This document shows positions 35,172 to 44,280 of a stretch of DNA of 64,000 nt, piece after piece (position 1 is the stretch's first letter; each line of letters begins with the position of its first letter). The stretch lies in assembly GCF_963678635.1 (NCBI RefSeq), contig NC_087065.1:11613579-11677578 (forward strand). The letters are read 5' to 3'. A program made the translations under genes and the position numbers. The notes below the pieces were generated by a model. It was not told the DNA's origin. It did no database searches and saw only the letters and a program-made list of their open reading frames with translations. Source of the DNA: Symsagittifera roscoffensis (taxonomy: Eukaryota > Xenacoelomorpha > Acoela > Convolutidae).

Positions 35172-35866
35172 TCAGAGCATGAGATACATCCGCTCATCCC
35201 TCTGTCTTAAGTTTAATGGCTCCAATTCGCGATTCGGAGCGGCCATAAGCATCCGCCACGCGTTGCCCTCTGCTATCAGAATCAACATTGCATGCACGAA
35301 CTGTAAGGCTGGTGGCGTGTTCGCGTAGCCTGGCGATGACGTAAACACCACTCTCCTCTGTGGCCCGAATCGAGAAGCTACCAACTCCTGCACCTCGTTC
35401 ATTGCTGCGAACAGTGTCTGGATTGCTTCCCAGTTTTTCTTGGGGGTTGGTTCCGCGCCTTTCAAGTGTTCTAGAGGTCCTGCCACATGCAGGTGGTCAT
35501 TCATCCCCGCGAATAGCAACAGCTCTGGCTCACACGGCGTCTCCGATTTTATAGCCACCACCAGGGTCAACATTTGGTTCAATTCCGCTCCAGGCAGCAG
35601 ATACACTAGATTTCCGGCCAAAATAACTTCAGCGACGTCCCCTCGAAGTCCGATCCTGCCACGATTTTTGCCCTCGCTGCTCCTGGGTCTGATCGATCGT
35701 ACACGGCCAAGGTTATGGCTAGCTGTGAAGTTCCACAGGATCTACCATACCTTGGGTCTTCGGCGAGCCTTGGACTCATGTATCGAGTGTCCGGGATCTC
35801 CATGCTCTTTGGCTCAAGAAACTTTTTGACTATTCTCAGCTGTGCGGGAATCGCCACTCTGACCAT
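35172..35866 (-). pseudogene. Second, degenerate SGNH-like module
   Basis: Two overlapping frames (35866-35606 and 35621-35172) read IVAGSDFEGTSLKLFW, then LLPGAELNQML, LLLFAGMNDHLHVAGPLEHL and VVFTSSPGYANTPPAL. The order (a GSD strand end, a G-x-x-L helix, a strand ending GMND, a later strand ending in SSPGY) mimics SGNH blocks I, II and III, but the nucleophile is in GSD rather than GDS and no D-x-x-H block V is obvious. I infer a duplicated, probably inactive SGNH fold. It could also be an unrelated Rossmann-like domain. Confidence 0.4.
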
Positions 35867-36139
35867 GGCTATGCTTGTTCGATGCTATGGGGGTTCCACG
35901 ATTTGGCTTAGACTCATCAGCTGCTTGAGGGGCCTGTAGTTGATTGGGCCCATTATTGATTTTTGCGGAATTCCCGTTAAGTCTGCGATCTATAGTGTCT
36001 TGGCTCTCGAGAAAAGCGCCTGGTTAGCTTTCAGCCAGTCCACACAGTGATGCCTGCTCAAGTCCTCGTGCGACAAATTCTTAAGCCCCAGAACCTCTGC
36101 CAACTCTTGTCTACATGCCAGAACCTCCAGGTCTACATC

Positions 36140-36370
36140 CTATCCTCTCTCTAGATATCGTGCTTTGCTCGCTTCTCCTGGTCTCTCTGTCTTCTTGTTG
36201 TCCACCACCACCACCGAGGACACTACCGAGCTCTGGGGTGTGGAACATTTCACCTCGTCTCCTTCCATCGGTGTGGCTCCTAGTTGTCTACTCCTGCTGC
36301 TCCTTGAGCTTTCCCTCGAGTCGGTTCTTCCTCCTAGCAGCGAAGAAGGGAGGTATTGGGGGTGGACCAA
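36140..36370 (-). pseudogene. Ser-rich linker after SGNH domain
   Basis: A frame rich in Ser and Arg (GGRTDSRESSRSSRSRQ), then SVVSSVVVVDNKK. It continues the hydrolase polypeptide after a frameshift near 36330. A disordered linker is likely. Confidence 0.4.
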
Positions 36371-36935
36371 AGGTGAACTGGCCCGTCTCCAGCATGTCTG
36401 TTTCCAGAAGGTTTATGTGCCTTTGGAAGACACCGTTTAGCCATTCCGTGCCCCTAGGCCTGTCGGGGTGGGTGCCATCCGAAGACGAATAATCTGGAAG
36501 AGAATGTTCCATCGTGCTTGCCATGTCGAGTAGTCTCACGCGTAGTTTCCTCCTCTGCTGGATTTTTCTGATGATTTCGTTAAGGTTACGCACCCTGTCG
36601 TCCATCTCCCTCGCATTCTGGTCAGCCATCATTTTGTACGGGACGGTGCAAACAGTGAGTATTGCTGGATCTAGAAAAACCCTCAATTCCTCAAGAATGC
36701 AACTCATCTTCTCTTGCAGCCTCATTGATTTCCTCGGCTCGACTCGGGGCACGTCATTGGTTCCCATCATCAGCGTGACCGTGTACATCTTCGCCATCTC
36801 CACCATCTCTACCGACGCTAACATCTGGGGTGTTGCAGCACCAGAAAAAGTCAAGCCTCCCACCTGCCAATGCGCCTGGATTCGCGTCAACACTCGTATC
36901 AGGCTGTCCCCTATAATCAAGTGGACTGAAGCCAC
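36288..36935 (-). CDS. SGNH/GDSL hydrolase domain in retroelement long frame
   Basis: A 215-codon open frame; the displayed start is a GTG and the true frame continues upstream. SGNH blocks are all present: IIGDSL (Ser at residue 11), the block II Gly in FSGAATPQML, LMMGTND (Asn at 60), and SDGTHPD (Asp153, His156). This is the canonical serine-glycine-asparagine-histidine set, so the hydrolase could be active if expressed. SGNH enzymes cleave ester or acetyl groups, and an esterase is known in ORF1 of CR1-type LINEs (family knowledge). Its presence beside a Gypsy-type Pol is unusual. After residue 195 the frame departs from the Ser-rich linker that continues in another frame. Confidence 0.75.
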   Translation of the reverse strand: MASVHLIIGDSLIRVLTRIQAHWQVGGLTFSGAATPQMLASVEMVEMAKMYTVTLMMGTNDVPRVEPRKSMRLQEKMSCILEELRVFLDPAILTVCTVPYKMMADQNAREMDDRVRNLNEIIRKIQQRRKLRVRLLDMASTMEHSLPDYSSSDGTHPDRPRGTEWLNGVFQRHINLLETDMLETGQFTFGPPPIPPFFAARRKNRLEGKLKEQQE

Positions 36936-37013
36936 GGGTATCCCGGGCTGCGTGAAATATTCAGCCCATGAAGTGTCGTGGAAGACATCCCTCCTTGCTC
37001 GTTGTGCCGTCGT

Positions 37014-37313
37014 TCAGTCCATCTGGTTATGCCTGTGATAGGCACCGTCTGTGTTCTTTTTGTAGCTTGCGATTATCACACTACTCACTGGATGATCTCT
37101 CCAGGTGGGAGGTCGCTCCTTTCGTGCTGAGTTCTCGCGAGCTCTTGACTGCAGCCTCTCTTGCAACTCCCTGAGGTGCGACGTGCCCGTCCCGGTTTGA
37201 CTACTATTGGCATTCAACATTACCGCCGGTCTTTTGTCCACTTGTGTGTAATCGTGGTCCCTCAAGCGCTTGTATAGCGCTTCGAGGGTAGGTTTTTTGA
37301 GCGCTGCTGGCAT
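37014..37313 (-). pseudogene. N-terminal part of the SGNH-containing long frame
   Basis: A 99-codon frame opening MPAALKKPTLEALYKRLRDH, basic and helical (HLRELQERLQSRARENSARK). It ends just upstream of the hydrolase, with intervening codons that read DVFHDTSWAEYFTQPG. Probably the start of the long polypeptide. An imperfect 28-bp repeat with ACTCAAGAAAT lies upstream (37340-37450). Confidence 0.45.
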
Positions 37314-37814
37314 AGACTTCCAGAAGCGATCCGCACTCGTTGCTTCTTCTCAAGCGATCTTACGTATCAACAAAATCAAGAAATACTTTTCCCAAACCAA
37401 CTCAAGAAATTCCTTTTCCAAACCAACTCAACAAATAACTTCCCAGTTCAACTCGAGAAATATCTTCTTTTGGTACTGCTAGTGAAGAACCGTCCAAAAC
37501 TTTTCCTGTTTTATTCGAGTGTAACTTGATTGTCAATTCAATTCACAAATCAATCTGAAATTAGAATACATTTATAGACCAAGATGTTTCTCGCTCATAC
37601 CTAGCCTATATTATCCTAACATTTTTTCGATAAAATTATTCAATTAGACATTTAAAAGCATGCAGACTTATTTCATGTTTTAGCGGCATTAATTCTTTAG
37701 AATCTAATTGTCATGCCAATTACATTAAAATCCCTCTACTTGATTCGTGCCCCCATTTGCCTAGCTTAAGAACCCGGTGCCTCCTAACTCCAGACTTTCA
37801 TGCCCATTCCAAGC
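37314..37814 (-). other. Spacer between Pol and SGNH frame
   Basis: No coding frame. 37340-37455 holds about four imperfect copies of a 28-bp unit of the type CAACTCAAGAAATNCYTTTC (last copy ACTCGAGAAA). The same ACTCAAGAA/ACTCGAGAA words occur in the 3' tail blocks at 28.9-29.03, 55.66-55.80 and 57.80 kb. It could hold the leader or an internal promoter for the downstream frame (inference). Confidence 0.35.
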
Positions 37815-38407
37815 TCAGGCGATACTCAAGTAGTACTTCTTGTGTAGGTGCAAATTTATCTCCGTTTCTGCAAAGACCACGTGCAGGATGGCGTATAATT
37901 CCCTAGGGTTCAACCTACTCTTGTTTGGATCATAGACCGGCATTGCGACCTCTCGTATCCCTCTCTCGACCATGAAGTCACTCATCCTCGTTTTTGCCAA
38001 CATCACATGCTCGTGTTCCTTTCATTGACCCTCGTCATCAAAAAACAAGTTTTACCAGGCACTTTTGAAACTGAAGGCTGAAGCGCAGCCATTCCTCCCA
38101 ACCCCGGTCTCTGCCTAAATAGAAACTCTACGTTCTGATATTCTCTTTTGAAATCTGCTTCTAGTCTCGTGTTGAAGCTCATGTCCGCTGTTATGCAGAT
38201 CGCGCTTGTCCTATCTGACAAAATGAAGTTGGTGTCTGTGACCAGGATGTTCCCTGAAATTTCATTCGTTATCTCGAATTTTGTCTTGAAATTGCTTCCT
38301 ATGGTACGCTCAGCTTCCTCCTGATCCAGTTCCAACCCGTTAGTCTCTCTCACTTCCCTGAGCTTCTTTATCAACAAGTTTTTGGTGTGGGTAAGTCCTA
38401 CCCCCAC
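37815..38407 (-). pseudogene. Macro-domain-like C-terminus of Gypsy-type Pol
   Basis: Two frames (38407-38003, then 38006-37815 after a shift) read through a fold like the TARG1/OARD1 macro domain. Strand FEITNEISGNILVTDTNFIL is followed by AICITADMSF...LEADFKREYQNVEFLFRQ (like AHCIS...GIAVLFKKKFGGVQEL), GGMAALQPS...GKTCFLMTRV (like GEVAVLK...YIYYLITKK), VERGIREVAMPVYDP (like KNGVTDLSMPRIG) and LYAILHVVFAETEINLHLH (like VSAMIEEVFEATDIKITVY). Macro domains bind or hydrolyse ADP-ribose (family knowledge). The MGAGIA and GCGLD loops are replaced, so catalysis is doubtful. It follows the integrase and an acidic linker. Confidence 0.6.
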
Positions 38408-38878
38408 TCACCGGACAAAAATATTTATCGACGTCCCCGTCGATTTTGCTGGGTTCAAGTTATCCTTTGGTATTTCTAGTGGCCGGTCAGTGGCTGTCCA
38501 ACCAAATAGTGGATTTTCTGTTTTCACATGTTTCATTGCTGATATGTCGACTTGCTGGATATTCTGCGCCTCCTTCTCGTCAGTCTCAAGGTTATGCATC
38601 CATTCCAGTATCCTCAGGTTTGTATTTTCCCTTCTTTCTATCTCGCTTTGTTCCAGGTCTACTTCTCGTTCTGGTACGGAGTAGTCCTCTTGCAGGGAAT
38701 GCTCATTGTCGTTGTTGATTTGCCACTCCTCATCGGCTACCAGCTGGCCCACGTTCACCAACTCCTCGCCTATCTCCTCGGGTTGTATCTTGTCAATTAA
38801 GAAGTCGTCACCATACCTGTTGTACCTCATGCCTGTCCGTTTGCGATCGCCTTTTCTTGTCCTTGTGGTCATCTGCAA
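38408..38878 (-). pseudogene. Acidic linker of Pol before macro-like domain
   Basis: A 156-codon frame with a basic start (RTRKGDRKRTGMRYNRYG) and then a strongly acidic run (EEIGEELVNVGQLVADEEW, VPEREVDLEQSEIERREN), ending IFVR just before the macro-like part. Further acidic coding (39050-38880, VDSDGGSFAEEDWNDPEQ) leads in from the integrase tail. No domain is recognised. Confidence 0.5.
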
Positions 38879-39051
38879 GTCTGGTTCTGTCCACTTTGAT
38901 ACCTCGTACTGCTCCGGATCATTTCAATCTTCCTCCGCGAAAGATCCTCCGTCGGAATCTACCTCTATATTCTCGTTATCAACCATGCTCATGTCCTCAA
39001 TGCCGTCATTTTTCTCTCTGGTTCCTTTCTCGTTCACCTCACATGCTGGCT

Positions 39052-40476
39052 TTACCAGTAGATACTCGATCGAGTCCTTCCATGTTCTGTGGTACACACC
39101 AGTCTTCCGGAGATGGGACGTGAGGTTTCAGATTTTCGTAGTGCGCCGCACGCTCCGTACTCAAGCGATAGAACCTGCTGGTGTACCTCTGTTATGATAA
39201 ATGGTCTCCATTTCTTCAGTAACTTTTTGGGGGTATGATATTCTGGAACACCCAGACGTATTGTCCCACAGCATACAGTTTTGTCAAAAAATTTTTTCAT
39301 CGTAATTCTTCCGCTGTCTCATTTGTGCCTGCGCCGTGTTCCTTCTACAGTGCTCGTTCAATTCATGTTGTCTCCTGGCCGCTTCCTTCACATACGCTTG
39401 AGGCGACGTCTTTTTCCCTTCGTATTCCGGATAGAAGAATGTCAGGGGCATCGCTTTCACCCGGCCAGTTAACATCATGAAATGACTGATCCCTGTTGTT
39501 GAGTGCTGTGTGCTGTTATACGCCCCTACCACTTGCGGCAGATATTTATTCCAATCTGTCTCCACTAACCCGTTCGTTTGAGGATGGTTGGTTGTTGAAT
39601 GCGTTTGAGTTCTTTTGTCAGGTCCCCCACGAAGGCTTTCCCATGGTCCGATTGGAATGTCATCGGACAACTATATCGTGATATCCAGTGCGTTATCAAC
39701 TGATCACAAGTCTCTTCCAATGAGGCCGTCTGACATGGTACCGCTTCTGCCAGTTTTGTAAAGTGGTCTATAATTACCAGTATCTGATTGTATCCCGAGT
39801 CGGTCATGCAGATCTTCTGATGGTCTATCTGCACGACCTCGTTAAATTCCGAGCTTTCCACGGACTTCAGTGGAAATTTCATTTTTCTAGGGTCTTCCAC
39901 TTGCAACCACGACAAACATGCGTTCACCCACCTTCCGCAAGCCTTTCTCAACCCCGGCCAATCAAACCTGTGTGGCATTCTTTGTTGTACATTGTCTGTC
40001 CCCTGATGTCCCATCTGGTCGTGCGATCTGAACAACAATTCCGTCTGGTACAGCTGTGGTAGTATGATGAGATAATGCCTGTGTAATATCTTCTCCTCAT
40101 CCTTCCTCCTACAGGCTACCACGCCATGAGCTGTGTGATAGAGTAGGTCCCTTCTCGCTTTTTGGAACTGGCTCAAGATCTTGTAACTATCCTCCTCCGG
40201 GTCTCTTTTTCCCTTGTCTCCCGTCCGGACCCATTTGGAGAGGTTGCTCGTCATCTTGTCATTCTTCTGGGCTCGTATCGGATCCGACAGTCTATGTCTC
40301 GCTTTGACGTGTTCCTTCAATGCCATCATCTGACCATTCAGTTCTCCGGGACTGATGATGTCGTCTTTTAGCTTAACACAAACTATCCTTCCCAAGACCT
40401 GCCTGTCATCATCCGGTTCTAGGTTCGTCCTGACACTTGAATTGCACGATAGCTCCCTTAATGTTTTCCTTGACAC
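39052..40476 (-). pseudogene. Gypsy-type integrase, copy 1, frameshifted
   Basis: The first frame (40476-39565) carries the zinc-binding region LLFRSHDQMGHQGTDNVQQR...CGRWVNACLSWLQ, where the last Cys is lost, then the core Asp in QIDHQKI and the second Asp in TFQSDHGKAF. After a shift, 39670-39284 gives NHPQTNGLVE with the catalytic Glu, but this is joined directly to TDWNKYLPQVVGAYN, so about 20 residues after the Glu seem deleted. A second shift leads to 39300-39052 (KKLLKKWRPFIITEVHQQ), the C-terminal SH3-like part. An inactive copy. Confidence 0.75.
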
Positions 40477-40975
40477 CGCTATTTTCTCAAGCTCTTCTCC
40501 TCCGTACGCATCCTGTTGCTCTAGGTTACACGTCCCTGAGGAAGGGTCAGTTTGTAGTTTTCTCTCGTGGTGCCTTCTTTTTCTCTTCTGCTAATATCAT
40601 GCAAAGACTGTCTTGGTCATCACTACTCATCTCTGAATCATCCTCCCACTCTTCCGACTCCCCGGACAAAATCTCTTCCTCACTGTCTCCTTCTGTTTTC
40701 GGCCACTCCCCGGACTATTGATCTAGTCCGACGTGTTCGGCTTCCTCCTTGAGTGACACGTTCTTCTTCCGAAACGTAGTCCGCCTTAGTATGTCCTCCG
40801 GGATTTTCTCGACCAATGTTCGCACAACTTTTTTGTCGTCAGGTTGCTCCTCTATCATTGAATCCTCACCATGAGCTGCTTCCCCTCTTTTCAATATGGT
40901 GACTTCCGGTTTGTCTTTGTCATTGATCCGGACTACAGGTTTATTGTCTGCTAGTTTCTCGAGTAGTCTCCTCAA
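40477..40975 (-). pseudogene. Pol linker between RNase H and integrase, copy 1
   Basis: An 86-codon frame (40975-40715) overlapping the RNase H end by four bases, charged (RINDKDKPEVTILKR, IEEQPDDKKVVR), then broken acidic coding to 40477. A linker by position. Confidence 0.4.
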
Positions 40976-41781
40976 ACCTCTCCTATCGTCACCCTTTCTG
41001 TCTCCTTTTCTTTGAGGTCGTAGCTATTAGATTTTAGTGTTTCCGTCACTATCTTCGACTTGAGCATCATTTCCATTGACATCCCTGGATTTCTCTTGAG
41101 AGTTTCTTTAGCTTCATGTTCAGCTGGTAGCTCGGGATGGTCCTCTATTGGTTTCCCTGACTTGTCAAGCCACCTCGTGAGTGGAAGACTGTCATACGTC
41201 TCCTTGTCCATAAATGAGAAACCATCTTTGATTTCCGGCCTGTGCGCCCTCATTTGCCCCTGTATCTCGTAGAATTCCAACTTCCTGCTCAAGCTGTCGG
41301 CGTTTTGATGTTTGTCCCTTGTTCTGTGTCCAATAATCGTGTTATAACTCTCCAAGCGCACTATCCATCTCCCAATGTAGTTCTGGTCCATTGAGTACGT
41401 TTTCAACCAACTGAGTGCTCTGTTGTCGACCCGTAACTTGAATGGTTCGCTACCCAGGTATGCCCTGTATTTTTCAACAAAGGTGACTACCGCAAACGTT
41501 TCCGCTTTGGGTGCCCCGTATTTCTTTTCTGTATCACTCAAGACTTTGCTCGCATAAGCTATTGGTCTCGAGACTGTCTTTCCGTTCCACTCCTGTTCTT
41601 GGTGGAGTATTCCAGAGACCGCTACCACCGATCCATCCGTATTCAGCACATACATACCCTTTTCCGCGGGCATCCCTAGCACAGCTGCTTCGCACAGCTC
41701 TCTCTTTTTTCTCTGAAATGACTCCTCTGCCGCGTTATTCCCTGTGTATTTCCTGCCCTTGTGCCTCAGGAGTTGTTGCAT
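40972..41781 (-). pseudogene. Gypsy-type RNase H and connection, copy 1
   Basis: A 269-codon frame with the RNase H residues in order: Asp in LNTDGSVVAVSG, Glu in GAPKAETFAV, Asp in LRVDNRALSWL, Asp in HQNADSLSR. Motifs RPIAYASKVLSDTEKKYG and YNTIIGHRTRDKHQNADSLS are typical of Ty3/Gypsy and retroviral-like Pol. The domain itself looks intact, but it is separated from the RT by a frame break at 41781-41820. Confidence 0.75.
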
Positions 41782-41819
41782 TGGATATACTTTGTCGGCA
41801 TAGCCCTTTTATGAACTCC

Positions 41820-42240
41820 CTATAATTGTTCGCAAAACCCAAAGCTCATTAGCTGATGCTCCGTTTTAGGTGATTTCCAAGTCAGCACCGCCTCTACCGC
41901 GTCTGGGTCTGGTCTCATGCCATGTTTGTCCACCATCCTCCCCAGGTATTTGATCGAATCTTTGAGAATCTCACACTTTGATGACTTGCATTTTAGTCCT
42001 GCTCTTTTCATGCAAGTGAACACCTCGTCTAGTCGTTCGATGTGATCCTCTAGAGTAGGAGTCGCTATAACCACGTCATCCATGTAACACATTACCAAAT
42101 TGCCATTTTTCTTCGTTACACTGGTCAGTGCATGTGCCATCAATCGTTGAAACGTGGCTGTAGCATTGCAAAGGCCAAAAGGCATCCTCTTCCATTGAAA
42201 AAGCCCCAGCTCGCAAGCAAATCCTGTCTTGTCCCTGTCA
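41820..42240 (-). pseudogene. Gypsy-type RT palm and thumb, copy 1
   Basis: The frame covers DKTGFACELGLFQWKRMPFG (motif B region, LCNATATFQRLM), motif C CYMDDVVIATPT with both Asp residues, and thumb EHIERLDEV...KYLGRMVDKHG. The start of the RT lies on the other side of an inverted insertion (42243-42523). Confidence 0.75.
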
Positions 42241-42523
42241 TGTTTCCTCGGGACAGGGACAAGACAGCATTTGCTTGCGAACTGGGCCTGTTTCAATGGA
42301 AGAGGATGCCTTTTGGCCTTTGCAATGCCTCAGCCACGTTCCAACGATTGATGGCACATGCATTGACCAGTGTAACGAAAAAATATGGCAATTTGGTAAT
42401 TTGTTATGTGGATGACGTGGTTATAGCGACTCCTACTCTAGAGGATCACATCGAACGACTAGACGAGGTGTTCGCTTGCATGAAAAGAGCAGGAGAAAAT
42501 TGCAAGTCACCGAAGTGTGAGCA
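41970..42523. repeat. Inverted repeat of diverged RT segment (hairpin)
   Basis: The plus strand from about 42244 to 42521 encodes DKTAFACELGLFQWKRMPFG, LCNASATFQ and CYVDDVVIATPTLEDH. The minus strand from 42235 leftward encodes the same protein segment with CYMDD and LCNATATFQ. The arms are about 270 bases, differ by a few percent, and are separated by about ten bases around GTCCCTGTC-ATGTTTCCTCGG-GACAGGGAC. The right arm sits between FWQVP and DKTGF of the host RT frame and so interrupts it. Repeated at 46925-47478. Confidence 0.85.
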
Positions 42524-43056
42524 GGTACCTGCCAAAAAGCTGACCCTAAATAAAGAGCTGTAAAAAATTTAGCATCTCCAAGTTTCGAGAGGCTCTCATC
42601 AATCCTAGGTATGGGATAGGCATCCTTCACCGTGACGGAGTTCAAATACCGAAAGTCACAGCAAAACCTTAGTTGTCCGACTTTCTTCTTAACCATCACT
42701 ACTCCACACGCCCAAGGTGATTTGTATCGTTCTATCATATCATACTCTAGTAGGGTCTCTATCTCTTTTCTGCATGCATCCGATTTGTTATGGGTCATAC
42801 GCCTCGCCCCCTCCCTATGTGGTACCGCCGACAACTCAAGCTCTACGTCATGTTCAACGAAATTACAGCAACCAATGTCTGCTTTATGTTTCAAAAAAAC
42901 GTTCTGATTCCGATCTAGCACATCCTTGGTGGCTTCTAGCTGTTCGTCCGTTACCTTACCCCTCAAGTGTTCCATTTCTGGTAATACCAGTTGATCCATC
43001 TCTAATTCCTCTAGTGTGGGGTCTTTCGGGAAAATTGAAACAGCTCGAAAGTCCAT
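42524..43056 (-). pseudogene. Gypsy-type RT fingers and motif A, copy 1
   Basis: The frame reads ELSAVPHREGARRMTH, KEIETLLEYDMIERYKSPWA, VVMVKKKVGQLRFCCDFRYL and PIPRIDESLSKLGDAKFF, standard fingers of a Gypsy RT. Motif A is TALYLGSAFWQVP, where Tyr (codon near 42550) replaces the catalytic Asp. After FWQVP the frame runs into the inverted insert. Confidence 0.75.
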
Positions 43057-43400
43057 CGTCTGTCTCTGACTTAAGCGACTTCACAAGACATCGGTGTTGG
43101 CTCTGTCGTCCTCCGTTCCATTCCATCTATACTTTGATCGGGTGTTTCTAGTTCAGTCGCTTTTGCTGGTATGCTTTGTTCTTCAATCGTTTTTTTCTTT
43201 TCGACTTCTGTTCCTTGTTGCTCCTTGTGCTGACCATATTCACTGAAACTTTCTTCCTCATTATTCTTGGTTTTGTTGGTGTTGGTCTCTTTTGCTTTGA
43301 GGTCTGGTTTTGCTTAAGTCCTGTTCCCTTTCTCTCAGTTATCGATACCCTATTTCTCTTCCTGATTTTTATATACAATTTTCTTTATCTACAATTTTAG
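43057..43400 (-). pseudogene. Basic region upstream of RT, copy 1
   Basis: A 76-codon frame (43378-43148), very basic (TERKGTGLKQNQTSKQKRP, KEQKSKRKKRLKNK), then PDQSIDGMERRTTEP in the same direction with a stop before the RT frame. No Gag or protease motif is recognised. Confidence 0.35.
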
Positions 43401-43539
43401 TATTTACAAGTCTGTACTTAGTATCTACTGTAAACTCTGATTGAAATTATACGAAAAATCCCTAATGTATTAAAAATGAAAACCATTTAAATTAGTCTAA
43501 ATCAGTTTTGAGTCCCTTTGTTTAGGCCTTAGAGCCCTC

Positions 43540-44280
43540 GTTCTAGTTTTGGGATGATTTAGTACTGTCCCAGGACTTTTGGTACTCTCCTAGGACCCTT
43601 CGCTCAAGTGTTGGGATACTTCGATGGGGTCTTGCTACACTTTGTTATTGTCATAGTACACTTATGTACCCTACTAAAGCCCTTCGCTCAAGTGTTGGGA
43701 CACTTCGTTACTGTCCCAAGACTTTTCTAAACTCTCCGAGGACCCTTTGCTCAAGTGTTTGTAAACTTCGATGGGGTCTTGGTGGTACTGTCCTAGTACA
43801 CTTATGTACCCTCCTAGGACCCTTCGCTCAAGTGTTTGAACACTTCGTTACTGTCCCAGGACTTTTCTGAACTCTCCTATGACCCTTCGCTCAAGGGTTG
43901 GTACACTTTGTTGCTGTCCCAGGACTTTTCTGAACTCTCCTAGGTTCCTTCGCTCAAGTGTTGGTACACTTCGTTGCTGTCCCAGGACTTTTCTGAACTC
44001 TCCTAGGGACCCTTCGCTGAAGTGTTGGTACATTTCGTTACTGTACCAGGACTTTTCTGAACTCCCCTAGGACCCTTCGCTCAAGCGTTGGTACACTTCG
44101 TTGCTGTCCCAAGACTTTTCTGAACTCTCCTAGGACCCTTCGCTCAAGTGTTGGTACATTTCGTTGCTGTCCCAGGACTTTTCTGAACTCTCCTAGGACC
44201 CTTCACTGAAGTGTTGGGACAGTTGGATCACTATCCCAAGACTGAGTGGTGGGACACTTAGATCACTATCCCAAGATTGT
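43540..44280. repeat. 63-bp minisatellite, array 1
   Basis: About ten units of roughly 63 bases. Each holds CCTTCGCTCAAGTGTTGG, then ACACTTCGTTGCTGTCCCAG and ACTTTTCTGAACTCTCCTAG, with small differences between units. It lies where the Gag region of the element would be expected. The leftmost units are the most diverged. CTCAAGTG resembles an NK2-type homeodomain site (inference). Confidence 0.85.

Noticed and set aside
29800-37313. Long frame as an Env glycoprotein of an endogenous retrovirus
   Set aside because: No signal peptide, no clear transmembrane segment, no furin-like site or fusion peptide; an SGNH domain is at the start.
42132-42563. Plus-strand RT gene at 42.1-42.6 kb as an independent element
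   Set aside because: Only the middle of the RT is present and its ends coincide with breaks in the minus-strand RT, so it is an inverted insert.
43540-44280. Regular repeat array considered as CRISPR
   Set aside because: Units are contiguous 63-bp minisatellite repeats without unique spacers, in a eukaryotic retroelement.
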